Source: CAYNFR01 sp964396595
GTDB lineage: Bacteria; Bacteroidota; Bacteroidia; Chitinophagales; Saprospiraceae
Reading direction: 5' to 3'
Length of the DNA: 64,000 bases
Assembly: GCA_964396595.1 (NCBI GenBank)
Contig: CAYNFR010000006.1
Span: 1 to 64,000 of the forward strand
The position numbers were made by a program, and so were the translations under genes. The notes beneath the pieces were generated by a model, which ran no database searches, had not been told where the DNA came from, and saw only the letters and a list, made by a program, of their open reading frames with translations. Position 1 is the first letter of the stretch. Every line of letters begins with the position of its first letter. Below are positions 18,600 to 28,555 of this stretch, piece by piece.

Positions 18600-21500
18600 A
18601 TGCGTGCAATAATACTTAATCTGATAAGTCTAATATTTTCTTCATTACTCCTCGGACAAAGTAGTCTAGCTGGCAGCATCAGTGATATTCCGGTAGTTAC
18701 TATGCCCCGACAGGACAATTACCAATTGATGGCTCGCATGAGAAGTAGTGATGTCTCGCGTTCTGGACCGATTGATTTTGCGATCGCCATAGATACAGAT
18801 ATAAAACTGTCTGAGCAAGGTGCAGGCGAAAGTTTAGATAACGGGCTTGAAAGATGGCGTATAAGAATAAGTAGCCCGGGAGCACATTCTTTGAATATTG
18901 GCTTCAGCCAATTTTATCTTCCGCCTAGCGCTCGTTTTTATATGTACGATCGCCTTCAGAAACATGTTATTGGGCCCATATCGGCTTTTGACAATGATGA
19001 TCATGGTCAATGGTGGTCACCCATCATTCCTTATGACGAAATAGTATTGGAATTACTCGTGAGCCCTGAAGAAAGTGAGTCTGTGAAGCTCTCCCTTCAT
19101 AAGGTCAATCACGACTTTACAGCATTGGGTGCATTTATCAGCGGATCTTGTAATGTCGATGTGATGTGTGGCGCGGCTGATGGCTACCCTCTAATAGATC
19201 AGTATCGAGATGTCATCAACAGTGTAGGAATGTATACGCTCAATGGCATACGACAATGCAGTGGAGTATTAATAAATAATGTGCGCCAAGATTGCACACC
19301 ATATTTTCTTACCGCTAACCATTGCGAAGTCAATACGGCCAATGCACCCTCTGTAGTCGTGTACTGGAATTACCAACATACTTTCTGCAGAACGCCCGGA
19401 TCAGTGCAGAGTGGCCGACCGGGTGATGGTTTGATCAATCAATTTTCCACCGGAGCGAAGTTTCTTGCCGCCTATGCTCAGACGGACTTTGCGCTGTTGC
19501 TGCTAGATGATGACCCAAGTCCTTATGACCCATTCTTTGCAGGCTGGGATGCACAGAATGAATCATGGGATACCACCTTTTCAATACACCATCCGTCATC
19601 AGAAGAAAAGCGAATTAGTTTTGATTTTGACTCACCCACCTATCCTGCTGACAATTTTTTTGTGCGTGTCGAAAACTGGGAACTGGGAACAACAGAAGGT
19701 GGATCCTCAGGAGCACCACTGTTTAGTACAAAGAAGCATGTCATAGGTCAACTTAATGGCGGTGATGCTTCTTGCTCCAATAGTTCGTTTGATGACTTTG
19801 GGGCGCTCATATTATCATGGTCAGGAGGAGGCACGAAGCAGACAAGTCTTATGGAATGGCTTGATCCTGATAACACGGGCACATTAATCTTAGATGGTCG
19901 CGCCTGTGCCAATATATTGGCTTCAGCCGTCACGAATAATCATAGTATTTGTATCGGCGGCACGCCTTTTTATAGCTCAGATATACTGCTCAGAAGTGGC
20001 TTCGAGAAAGGAGCTGTTCTTTCTGTAAAACTGGCACCACCGGGGATCAATGTTGTCATATCACAAGAAAGTATCAAAAGGGGTGAAAGAGCCACCGTCC
20101 GCATCGAAGTAACAACAGGCTTTACCCTGCCGACAGCAAGTGTCATTATCGAAGCTCGCGACGAAGATGATGTCAGTAGTGAGTTAAACCTAAACTATAC
20201 GATTTTTAGAGAGCTGCCGATGATACCCGTATTGGTGACACCACTTGACAATAATACAAGAGTAGGATTAAACGCTGAATTGAGATGGGCATCAACATCA
20301 TCTGAATTCATCATAGAAGTCTCCACTGATAGTCTTTTCAGAACTCGAGAATTCATCTTTGCTCAGATCAATATGACCGCAAGGACAATTAATGGGCTTC
20401 GCCCCAATGTCCGCTATTTCTGGCGCGTGAAAGCCCTGAATTCTTGCGGCGAAAGCCAATATAGCCAGCCGTTTTCCTTCACAGTCGGGGACATATCATG
20501 TAAGCAGTATAATCCCGAGGATTTACCAAAACTTATAGGAGCTGAACCCGTCACCCTAAGATCCATCATTCCTGTGTCAGATGATGGGATCATTACCGAT
20601 GTTAATATCCTCAATTTAGAAGGAAAGCACACATGGATAAGTGATCTGATTTTTAGCGTTATCAATCCACAAGGCACAGAAGTATTGCTGGCAGTCAATC
20701 CTTGTGACAATCACAATAACTTTTTTATTAGCTTCGATGATCAGTCACCTTTGATCAATCTGCCGTGCCCACTTGTGACAGTGGAGAGGTACAGACCCTT
20801 ACAGCCTCTTTCTAGATTTAATAATCTATCTGCTAAGGGCGATTGGACATTGAAGGTAGTTGATGATGTATCTCTGGATGGTGGATCATTTGACAACTGG
20901 ATATTGGAAATTTGTACTTTTAATGACCTCAATACGACAGCAACCATAAACCTCTCTGGAGATCAAGTGAAGAGATGTGGTGATCAGGTCGAGCCATTCA
21001 GTATCACCGGCGTGACGAATAGCGCCTTTCTATCCACTGTGACACTACAACTTGTAACAGACAAAGGAGCGAATATCGACGCAGAAATACTACCTAACCC
21101 TGTTCCGCCATCCACTGCCTTCGAAGTAAGAACTTCCACGCCTATTAAAATTTCCACCAGCGAAGGTATTCATCTCATTGCTACTGCTGAGGAGTACCTC
21201 GACACCTTCAACATCCCCATAGTCGAAATAGACCAGCCTGACACACCCATTCTTCTCGGTCCGGCAAAAGAAGAAAAAGATGTCAACCCGATGTCCGTCG
21301 TTTTTTCTTGGCAGGCTTCGCCCAATACGCTTGCAACGCAGTTCACACTCAGTACGGATAGCAATTTCACATCCGTCGTTTATGATACGATTATTACTGC
21401 TGTAGGATTAACATCTCCCATAGACTTAGAATCCAAGACTACCTATTATTGGCGGATAAGACATATCGGTGGTTGTGGCATAAGTGCTTATGTGGGTAGC

Positions 21501-21791
21501 ACATTCACAACGGATATGATGACATCCGTCCACACTTTTATAGCTGATGAAAAAACGTATCTTTTCCCCAATCCCGCTTCGCTACATATCTCCATATCGC
21601 AGGAGATCAATAAGCAAGTTAAGGAATTAATTATATATGATATACATGGTCGTGTGCATGTTAAGACACGTCAGGCGAGTGCTACGGATAAGATTGACAT
21701 AAGCCATGCACCACCAGGGCTATACTTTTATGAAATCTATCTAGATAATCGAAAAATAATCGGCAAACTGGTTATCACTAGCTCGCGGTAA
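18600..21791 (+). CDS. T9SS-secreted lysyl-endopeptidase-like serine protease with FN3-like, P and sorting domains
   Basis: This 1063-residue protein starts with a signal peptide (hydrophobic core about 4-20). A trypsin-fold domain at about 190-430 is of lysyl-endopeptidase type: C-S-G-V-L-I-N, the T-A-N-H-C histidine near 241, Q-T-D-F-A-L-L-L-L with the Asp near 296, and E-G-G-S-S-G-A-P with the nucleophile near 370. An FN3-like domain follows at about 538-630, then a proprotein-convertase P-like domain at about 634-777 (G-D-W-T-L-K-V-V-D-D), a second FN3-like domain at about 880-970, and a type A sorting domain from about 985 (F-P-N-P-A-S, then G-L-Y-F-Y). It is thus a secreted or surface-anchored peptidase. 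Its 3' end overlaps that of the convergent dehalogenase gene by 14 bases. Confidence 0.88.
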   Translation: MRAIILNLISLIFSSLLLGQSSLAGSISDIPVVTMPRQDNYQLMARMRSSDVSRSGPIDFAIAIDTDIKLSEQGAGESLDNGLERWRIRISSPGAHSLNIGFSQFYLPPSARFYMYDRLQKHVIGPISAFDNDDHGQWWSPIIPYDEIVLELLVSPEESESVKLSLHKVNHDFTALGAFISGSCNVDVMCGAADGYPLIDQYRDVINSVGMYTLNGIRQCSGVLINNVRQDCTPYFLTANHCEVNTANAPSVVVYWNYQHTFCRTPGSVQSGRPGDGLINQFSTGAKFLAAYAQTDFALLLLDDDPSPYDPFFAGWDAQNESWDTTFSIHHPSSEEKRISFDFDSPTYPADNFFVRVENWELGTTEGGSSGAPLFSTKKHVIGQLNGGDASCSNSSFDDFGALILSWSGGGTKQTSLMEWLDPDNTGTLILDGRACANILASAVTNNHSICIGGTPFYSSDILLRSGFEKGAVLSVKLAPPGINVVISQESIKRGERATVRIEVTTGFTLPTASVIIEARDEDDVSSELNLNYTIFRELPMIPVLVTPLDNNTRVGLNAELRWASTSSEFIIEVSTDSLFRTREFIFAQINMTARTINGLRPNVRYFWRVKALNSCGESQYSQPFSFTVGDISCKQYNPEDLPKLIGAEPVTLRSIIPVSDDGIITDVNILNLEGKHTWISDLIFSVINPQGTEVLLAVNPCDNHNNFFISFDDQSPLINLPCPLVTVERYRPLQPLSRFNNLSAKGDWTLKVVDDVSLDGGSFDNWILEICTFNDLNTTATINLSGDQVKRCGDQVEPFSITGVTNSAFLSTVTLQLVTDKGANIDAEILPNPVPPSTAFEVRTSTPIKISTSEGIHLIATAEEYLDTFNIPIVEIDQPDTPILLGPAKEEKDVNPMSVVFSWQASPNTLATQFTLSTDSNFTSVVYDTIITAVGLTSPIDLESKTTYYWRIRHIGGCGISAYVGSTFTTDMMTSVHTFIADEKTYLFPNPASLHISISQEINKQVKELIIYDIHGRVHVKTRQASATDKIDISHAPPGLYFYEIYLDNRKIIGKLVITSSR

Positions 21792-22671
21792 AAAGCTTAA
21801 TCATTCGATCAGTCAATTCATGCGGCACATCTTCCTGTAAGAAATGTCCACCGTTGACCATTATCTCATGAGGCTGTCCTTGAGTGCCGGGCACTATTTT
21901 TTGAAACAATTTTTCTCCATTGCGTGTGATGGGGTCGCTATCACTAAAAAGAGTTAAGAAAGGTTTGTTGTACTGAGCGAGATGCTCCCATGCACGTATA
22001 TTGTTCTCAGACTCGGGATCATCAGCGCTTATAGGCACCAGTGAAGGGAATATTTTAGCACCCGCTTGATAAGACCCATCCGGGAAAGGAGCTTCGTAGG
22101 CCGCTATCTCTTCATCCGATAGCTTTCGACATGTGGCATTCTGTATCAGCATGCCCACAGGTAAAGTTTCTACGCGCTTAGAAAAATTTAACCACCGCAT
22201 GAATGCCTCAGGCATTTCAAATTGACCTGTAGGCAATCCGGTATTAGCAGCGACAATTCTTTTAAATAAAGCAGGATGATTTGCCGCTAGCCGCAGACCC
22301 AGCAAGCCACCCCAATCCTGACAAAACAGGTTTATCTCTCTAAGATTTAACGCCCTTAGCCATTCCTCACACCATACCAGATGTGCCGCATAGCTGTAAT
22401 CATTAAATGATGTGGGTTTATCAGATTTGCCAAATCCAATCAAGTCCGGTACCACGACTCTGTATCCGGCTGATACCAGAGGTGGTATCATAAATCGATA
22501 CAAGTAAGACCAACTAGGTTCTCCATGAAGTAAGCAGACTAACTCACCCGACGGATCACCCTCGTCCAGATAATGCATGCGTAATCCACTCTTGAGATAT
22601 ACATAATGTGGTTTAAAAGGATAATCCGGTAGATTTAAGAATCTATCATCCGGTGTGCGCAGAGATTCCAT
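21778..22671 (-). CDS. Haloalkane dehalogenase (alpha/beta hydrolase, HLD-I/DhlA-like)
   Basis: With the ATG at 22671 (M-E-S-L-R-T-P-D-D-R-F, the usual family N-terminus) the product has 297 residues. An upstream in-frame ATG at 22743 adds an unconserved stretch. Features are the H-G-E-P-S-W oxyanion motif, the nucleophile elbow C-Q-D119-W-G-G with the neighbouring Trp that binds halide, a catalytic Asp in F-S-D-S-D-P (about 244-246) and the base H276 in N-G-G-H-F. These match subfamily I enzymes, which hydrolyse carbon-halogen bonds to alcohols. Natural substrates of most members are unknown. No linked alcohol or aldehyde dehydrogenase genes suggest a degradation pathway. Confidence 0.85.
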   Translation of the reverse strand: MESLRTPDDRFLNLPDYPFKPHYVYLKSGLRMHYLDEGDPSGELVCLLHGEPSWSYLYRFMIPPLVSAGYRVVVPDLIGFGKSDKPTSFNDYSYAAHLVWCEEWLRALNLREINLFCQDWGGLLGLRLAANHPALFKRIVAANTGLPTGQFEMPEAFMRWLNFSKRVETLPVGMLIQNATCRKLSDEEIAAYEAPFPDGSYQAGAKIFPSLVPISADDPESENNIRAWEHLAQYNKPFLTLFSDSDPITRNGEKLFQKIVPGTQGQPHEIMVNGGHFLQEDVPHELTDRMIKLFTAS

Positions 22672-22833
22672 AAGATTGAATTTAAGTTTGCAATGGTTAA
22701 GGTACAATGAAATCTTAACAATGTGTTGATAATAGACACGCAAAACAACAATAGAGATATAGCCAGATGAATTACTTTCTGGTAACTGATTTCATTGAGT
22801 AAGTCATTATTTTGTGTGATAAAAAGTATTAAG

Positions 22834-23670
22834 ATGATAAACTGGATCATATCTAAAGAGTATCAAGACATCACTTATAAAAAATGTGATGGCGTAGCGC
22901 GAATTGCTTTCAATAGACCGGAGGTAAGAAATGCTTTTCGCCCTCAGACGGTGACTGAGTTACTAGATTCGTTTGAAGATGCTCGCGTAGATCCGAATAT
23001 AGGGGTCATCTTACTATCAGCCGAAGGACCTTCCCCGAAGGACGGCATTTATTCATTTTGCTCAGGCGGCGATCAACGAGCGCGAGGAAAGACAGGGTAT
23101 GTAGGCCAGGATGGTGTCGGCAGGCTTAATATATTGGAAGTCCAGAGACTGATCAGGTTTATGAACAAGGTGGTAATCGCCGTAGTGCCGGGCTGGGCGG
23201 TAGGTGGAGGTCATAGCCTTCATGTCGTATGTGATCTGACCATTGCCAGTAAAGAACATGCCATCTTTAAACAAACTGATGCTGATGTAGCAAGCTATGA
23301 TGCCGGATATGGATCTGCTTATCTGGCGAGGCAAGTAGGACAGAAAAGAGCTAGAGAAATATTCTTTTTAGGACGTAACTATTCTGCACAGGAAGCTTAT
23401 GAAATGGGTATGATTAATGCTGTAGTGTCTCATGATCAATTAGAAGTAGTAGCATTTGAATGGGCGCAAGAAATATTGCAAAAGAGTCCTACTGCGATTA
23501 AGATGCTAAAATTTGCCTTTAATCTGATAGACGACGGACTAGTAGGGCAACAGATATTCGCCGGGGAGGCGACCAGACTAGGCTATATGACTGATGAAGC
23601 CGTAGAAGGTCGGGATGCATTCCTTCAGAAACGCAAACCCGACTTTAGTAAATATCCTAAATTTCCTTGA
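22834..23670 (+). CDS. menB: 1,4-dihydroxy-2-naphthoyl-CoA synthase MenB
   Basis: This crotonase-fold enzyme cyclises o-succinylbenzoyl-CoA in menaquinone synthesis. Visible signatures are R-N-A-F-R-P near the start, F-C-S-G-G-D-Q-R, the oxyanion segment G-W-A-V-G-G-G-H-S-L, A-S-Y-D-A-G-Y-G-S-A-Y with the catalytic Asp and Tyr region, and a C-terminal F-L-Q-K-R-K-P-D-F. I choose the ATG at 22834 (278 residues) over a TTG at 22795, because the added 13 residues are not family-like. No other men genes lie nearby. The 3' end faces the receptor gene at a distance of 13 bases. Confidence 0.94.
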   Translation: MINWIISKEYQDITYKKCDGVARIAFNRPEVRNAFRPQTVTELLDSFEDARVDPNIGVILLSAEGPSPKDGIYSFCSGGDQRARGKTGYVGQDGVGRLNILEVQRLIRFMNKVVIAVVPGWAVGGGHSLHVVCDLTIASKEHAIFKQTDADVASYDAGYGSAYLARQVGQKRAREIFFLGRNYSAQEAYEMGMINAVVSHDQLEVVAFEWAQEILQKSPTAIKMLKFAFNLIDDGLVGQQIFAGEATRLGYMTDEAVEGRDAFLQKRKPDFSKYPKFP

Positions 23671-23683
23671 TCTATTGTAATTA

Positions 23684-26179
23684 CTAAGACCTACCACCTC
23701 CGGTAGCACCGCCCTGTTGCCCACCGCCAGTTGCGTCTTCTCCGGCCTTTGTATCTGTATTTCGAATTTTAGTCCGACGCTCTCTGAAATCCACCTTGCC
23801 AAACTTATAGCGTACATTCACGCCAAAACTCCTGAAAGGAATAGCAAAGGTTGACACCTGATTAAACTTCTCTCCTGCCTGCTCGCTATTAAACTCTTTA
23901 CGGAATTCAAAGGGTTCGATAATTCTTATACCTAGACTCCAATCCTTCAAATCCTTCCTGATACCTATACCGAAGATTGAAAAACTAGGGGTACGGCCTT
24001 GTAATGTGGTTTGTTGAGATCTAAAAAAACCAAACATGTCCGCCTTAATAGTACCACTGAAGCTATATTCCCCATTCGTGAATAGCTGATAGTTGATATC
24101 CGTATTAGTCAAGGCTTCCCCATTGACTACCCCTCTTCCATCATAAGTAAAAATATCACCTCCAAATCGTAAATTGAATTTGTTAATACTCTTATTCACA
24201 AAAGCGTTAATTCCGAACGAGTTTCTAATCCCTACATTATCGTAAGAGTTGACAGAAATACCTTGCTCGTTGATGCCCAGTGTCTGCTCGATGATATCGT
24301 TCGTTCTTTTGAAGTATCCCGAACCGAAGATATTAAAGCCTAAAACTCTTGTGTTATACCCTACTTCGTACTGATGCGTAATCTCTGGATTCAGAAGTGG
24401 ATTACCGATCGTAACATTGTTCTGATCTGTGGAGTTATTAAATGGATTAACAAAAATCAAACTAGGTCGTTGAATTCTTTTGGAATAACTGAACCGAAGA
24501 TTTCTGAAATTGGACAATGGCCTAGCAATGGTGAAGTTGGGCACCCAGTTAGCATAGCTGTTCTCAAAATCAAATTCTCTTCCCACAGTACGCCCTCCTA
24601 TATCCGTGTGCTCATATCTTAGGCCTGCGATAAATTGAAACTTAGAAATCGGGAAGGAATATTGAGCATACCCTGCAAGTACATCTTGGTCATAAGTAAA
24701 ATAATTAGATCGGTTAGGGTCTATTTGAAATTGATTCGTAGATGGATCTAATCGGCTATAAGTAAAATCACTGATAATATCCCTGATAACGGCCTTGGCA
24801 CCTGTTTCTATTTTATGCCCCTTACCCACTGGATGTGTGTAATCGACTTGAATGGTATGCTCTATATTCGTACCGTCATTTATAATATCTTCTACCCTAC
24901 TCAGAAGGGCTATCGAATTTACTTCTGTAAGGCTGATGTCCTGATCAGATACATTTCTAGATAATTGATAGGCAAACGTAAGTTCTTGACCTTCATTTTT
25001 TTCGAATTTCTTAGTATAATCTGTGTTCCAGTCGAATCCCGCATTGAGGTTTTGAGTGAGCTGATTGCGCGTAAAGTTGAAGCCAACGCCACCAGGGGCT
25101 GTTAGTGCACCTGTGAAATTGCCCTTCTGATCGAAGCCAGCTCCCCGTGTGGTAAACGATGTATTTATTGAATTGTAGGCATTGAAATCATAAAAGGCAG
25201 ATCCCGAACCATTGAAGCCGAGTCTTGATGAATTATTAATGCCGTTCTGTATCAAGCTTCGGTTCCCACCATCTATTCTATCTGTACGCTCAAATGAAAA
25301 AGTACCATCAACCGGTACAGAGTAAAAAACTGATCCATTGATCGTCGAACCGAATCTGCCTCTACCCATATTGAGATTGACGAAAGCGTTATTTTGTAAG
25401 TTGCCCACAGAGGCGTTGACAGATCCTGCGACACCTTCGATATTTTTCTTCTTAGTGACTATATTGATAATACCACCGCTTCCCTCCGCATCATACTTCG
25501 CTCCGGGAGATGTGATAACTTCTACTTTATCAATTTGATCGGCAGGAAACATTTTTAGCGCATCAGCGATATTGGCCGAAAACATACCTGACGGCTTTCC
25601 ATTAATCAATATTCGGACATTCTGTGAGCCGCGAATACTTACATTGCCATCGAGATCGACCGATAGATTGGGCACCTTACGCAATACGTCAGTTGCATCT
25701 CCACCCGAAATAGATGAATCATCAGCCGCATTGAATACGATCCTATCAACCTTATTTTCGAACAACTCCCTTTTAGCTGTTACCTGTACCTCCTCTAGCA
25801 TATAGTCGGTAGGTACTAAAAAGATGTTGCCGACATTCTTGTCCGGTGATTTTCCGGTAGTCTCAACTCCTTCGATCAATCGGACATTGTACCCTAAAAA
25901 TGATACCTCCAAGTCATACTTGCCCGGGGCGATATCCGTGAAGGAAAATTTACCATTGTCTTCAGTCAAAGCGCCGTTCAGTATTTTGGCTGATCCTTCT
26001 TTACGTAATGAAATAGTGGCAAAACCAACCGGTTGCTTGGTTAAACTGTCCATAACACTCCCCGTGATCTTACCTTTAATTGCAGGACCGCGCGCCGCCA
26101 TGCCCGGAAATTGCGCTTTAAGCTCGGTAGAGATAGCTAATAAAATGAATAAGGAAAAAGCAGGAATAATACGACTCAT
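23684..26179 (-). CDS. TonB-dependent-receptor-like outer-membrane protein with carboxypeptidase-regulatory domain
   Basis: This 831-residue protein has a signal peptide (about 1-22) and a CarboxypepD_reg-like beta-sandwich at about 34-110 (G-K-I-T-G-S-V, then G-K-Y-D-L-E-V-S-F-L-G-Y). A plug domain follows at about 129-235, with V-Q-V-T-A-K-R, V-R-I-L-I-N-G-K-P-S-G and E-V-I-T-S-P-G-A-K-Y-D-A-E-G. A long outer-membrane barrel of the OMP_b-brl type makes up the rest. The final barrel-like strand (V-N-V-R-Y-K-F-G) is followed by about 40 charged and Gly-rich residues, so the protein does not end in the usual aromatic residue. No SusD partner is adjacent, which argues against a glycan PUL; the substrate is unknown. 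It lies downstream of the DUF5916 gene on the same strand. Confidence 0.88.
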   Translation of the reverse strand: MSRIIPAFSLFILLAISTELKAQFPGMAARGPAIKGKITGSVMDSLTKQPVGFATISLRKEGSAKILNGALTEDNGKFSFTDIAPGKYDLEVSFLGYNVRLIEGVETTGKSPDKNVGNIFLVPTDYMLEEVQVTAKRELFENKVDRIVFNAADDSSISGGDATDVLRKVPNLSVDLDGNVSIRGSQNVRILINGKPSGMFSANIADALKMFPADQIDKVEVITSPGAKYDAEGSGGIINIVTKKKNIEGVAGSVNASVGNLQNNAFVNLNMGRGRFGSTINGSVFYSVPVDGTFSFERTDRIDGGNRSLIQNGINNSSRLGFNGSGSAFYDFNAYNSINTSFTTRGAGFDQKGNFTGALTAPGGVGFNFTRNQLTQNLNAGFDWNTDYTKKFEKNEGQELTFAYQLSRNVSDQDISLTEVNSIALLSRVEDIINDGTNIEHTIQVDYTHPVGKGHKIETGAKAVIRDIISDFTYSRLDPSTNQFQIDPNRSNYFTYDQDVLAGYAQYSFPISKFQFIAGLRYEHTDIGGRTVGREFDFENSYANWVPNFTIARPLSNFRNLRFSYSKRIQRPSLIFVNPFNNSTDQNNVTIGNPLLNPEITHQYEVGYNTRVLGFNIFGSGYFKRTNDIIEQTLGINEQGISVNSYDNVGIRNSFGINAFVNKSINKFNLRFGGDIFTYDGRGVVNGEALTNTDINYQLFTNGEYSFSGTIKADMFGFFRSQQTTLQGRTPSFSIFGIGIRKDLKDWSLGIRIIEPFEFRKEFNSEQAGEKFNQVSTFAIPFRSFGVNVRYKFGKVDFRERRTKIRNTDTKAGEDATGGGQQGGATGGGRS

Positions 26180-26271
26180 TAGATAGTTTTTTGTTATAAA
26201 AGATAAAAATAGACACTATGAAATCCGCTTGGTTTAATTAACCGACGAAGGAAGTATAATAACTGACCAAG

Positions 26272-28491
26272 TTAAATGTTCAACCAATAACTCAGTTTTG
26301 CGACCACAGCACGATTTTGAATATCAAAATTGAATCCTCGTTCTATATCATTAGGTAGGCTTGTTAAGTAATTGTCAGTATATACCAGATAGAAATCTGA
26401 TACCGGTGCAAATCGCCACTGCAAACGAGCATTGATATTCGTATTAGCTGTCTGACTATTATATTGAATGAATGTTGTAAAAAACAAACTCTTAGAAAAC
26501 GTATAATCCACTCTAGGTCCGATAAGATAATTTCTTCTCAACTCTGTCAGATAAGGCATATTGTAGGTATTGTAGGTAAAATCTATTGAAACAAATCCGC
26601 GTGGCGGATATTGCCATCTGAACATACCTGTGAAGCCTACCCTTGACCCATTAAAATATTCACCAAATAATCCGCGAGCGGTAAGACTGACTGGTTTTCT
26701 AGAATCCGTGCTGTAACTTATTAAACCACTTGTATATGTATAATCAGTACCCGCAGCCAATCTTTGTGCATCGGTACCAGTCGGATCAAAATCATTGAAT
26801 AAGTAGAGATAATCATTGCTCAGTCGGAGAAACAACCTACTCGTATTAGCAAATTGTGTATTGAGCACAAAGCTGAACTGATGATCTGTCTTGCCGAATG
26901 CAGGTCGATATAAAATCTCAGCATTCGCCTCGAAAGCATACTCATTGATAAAGTTATTCTGAGGATAGAAATTTAGACTACCACTCGGTCCAATCCTAAA
27001 AAGGTCTTTTCGTCGCACAAATCCGACTTCGGCATTATAGTCATTACCAATGTACTGATGATTCCACTCCAGAGTAAACCTACGTACGGAATAAGCTGTA
27101 AAAAAACCATGCGCCAGATTAGGCTTATTTTGTCCTTCTGTAAAGGAGGTGTGGCCGAATATCTTGCCCGTAAGCTTATTATCTGCGGACGCATAATTAA
27201 AATCTATTCCGGCTACACGATTATATCGACTAGTCTTAAGACTTGCCAAATCCTCCCCCAACACATTCTTGTTGACAAAAATGGCACCGATATTAGACCG
27301 CTTTAAGACCTTCTGCTGCAAGACAGCTACACTAAAATTGGACGCGGGTAATCCGCGCTCCTTATTGGCAGCAGTCTGCATATTTAATAAACCTACCCGT
27401 GTATCTTGACCTATTTTACCACTCAATCGCATACCTCCGAGGATTCTATTCTGGACGTTGACGCCTGTAGAGGTATCAATGCCTACCCCTATTCTCCTTG
27501 AGAAAAAAGGATTTATAGTACCGAATCCAAATCCTCCAAACAAGTCTTCATTCTCCAGGAAAAATTGTCTTCTTTCAGGAAAAAATATCTCGAAGCGATC
27601 CACATTCGTAACCTGTCGATCTACTTCCACTTGTGAAAAATCAGGATTGATAGTGAGATCAAGATTAAGTCCTGCGGTAATACCTACTTTGATATCTCCT
27701 CCAATTTCTGCAGAAGACCCTGTCGGCTGATTTGATACAAAATTCTTGGAAGCAGCAGCACTTACGTATGGGATGAATGCGACGTTTGCTCCGTTTTTCT
27801 TCGGAGCATTTTCGAATACTAGCGCTTCTGCAAATGCAAGATTAAATACTACTTGATTACGTGGCACCCTCGAAGCAACTGTGTTTTCATTGGCTTGTGT
27901 ATCAAATCTATATGCTTGAAAGCCCCAGCGGTCATTATTATCTTTGAACCTTATAGTATTGAAGGGGATGACTAATTCTGCGGTATAATAACCATCGTAT
28001 ATTTTGGTATTTCCAGACCATTTATGATCCCATGATTCTGAAAAATCTGATCGCTGATTGCCACCATTGGCTATGAGTCCTTCCCTGTTTACACCTTGTG
28101 GGTTAATACCAAAGAAGTACGCGTTCGTCTTATCATTAAAAGTATCGAAGACAAGGGTTATATTGTCTTGTCCTCCTGCCCTGAAATCTCTTTTTAGTGA
28201 GGTGACCAGATAATTATTTCCTTTAGCATAGCATTTGATTCCTACGTATAGATTTTTGTCGTCCGATAGAAAATAAATCTCTGTATCATAATCGGCGGGA
28301 AGAGAGTCTGTGGGAAAATATTGGGTAAAATTCTTCTTCGGTATGGCAGCTGCCCATGCCGCCTCTGATAACTCTCCATCAGCAGTGATGACTTCATTTA
28401 TACTCATCACCACTATACCCTCACTTGCCGGCATCTGCGCAATGATACTGTGAGTAAAAACAAATCCTAACGCGAAGAAAAACAACTTCAT
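26272..28491 (-). CDS. DUF5916 outer-membrane protein with CBM9-like N-terminal domain
   Basis: This 739-residue protein has a signal peptide to about residue 18. A carbohydrate-binding family 9-like domain spans about 28-215 (D-G-E-L-S-E-A-A-W-A, L-Y-V-G-I-K-C-Y, Y-Y-T-A-E-L-V-I-P-F). The DUF5916 region follows, with F-P-E-R-R-Q-F-F-L-E-N-E-D-L-F near 298-312, its best conserved segment, and then many amphipathic strands up to the terminal W-L-N-I, consistent with an outer-membrane barrel. The function is unknown; members are common in Bacteroidota. It lies 92 bases upstream of the receptor gene on the same strand, so the two may be co-expressed. Confidence 0.88.
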   Translation of the reverse strand: MKLFFFALGFVFTHSIIAQMPASEGIVVMSINEVITADGELSEAAWAAAIPKKNFTQYFPTDSLPADYDTEIYFLSDDKNLYVGIKCYAKGNNYLVTSLKRDFRAGGQDNITLVFDTFNDKTNAYFFGINPQGVNREGLIANGGNQRSDFSESWDHKWSGNTKIYDGYYTAELVIPFNTIRFKDNNDRWGFQAYRFDTQANENTVASRVPRNQVVFNLAFAEALVFENAPKKNGANVAFIPYVSAAASKNFVSNQPTGSSAEIGGDIKVGITAGLNLDLTINPDFSQVEVDRQVTNVDRFEIFFPERRQFFLENEDLFGGFGFGTINPFFSRRIGVGIDTSTGVNVQNRILGGMRLSGKIGQDTRVGLLNMQTAANKERGLPASNFSVAVLQQKVLKRSNIGAIFVNKNVLGEDLASLKTSRYNRVAGIDFNYASADNKLTGKIFGHTSFTEGQNKPNLAHGFFTAYSVRRFTLEWNHQYIGNDYNAEVGFVRRKDLFRIGPSGSLNFYPQNNFINEYAFEANAEILYRPAFGKTDHQFSFVLNTQFANTSRLFLRLSNDYLYLFNDFDPTGTDAQRLAAGTDYTYTSGLISYSTDSRKPVSLTARGLFGEYFNGSRVGFTGMFRWQYPPRGFVSIDFTYNTYNMPYLTELRRNYLIGPRVDYTFSKSLFFTTFIQYNSQTANTNINARLQWRFAPVSDFYLVYTDNYLTSLPNDIERGFNFDIQNRAVVAKLSYWLNI

Positions 28492-28555
28492 AGATCGAAG
28501 GTATTGTTTGGACGGAATATGCTGTAGTTCAGCAAATCAATGAAATGTTAATGGC

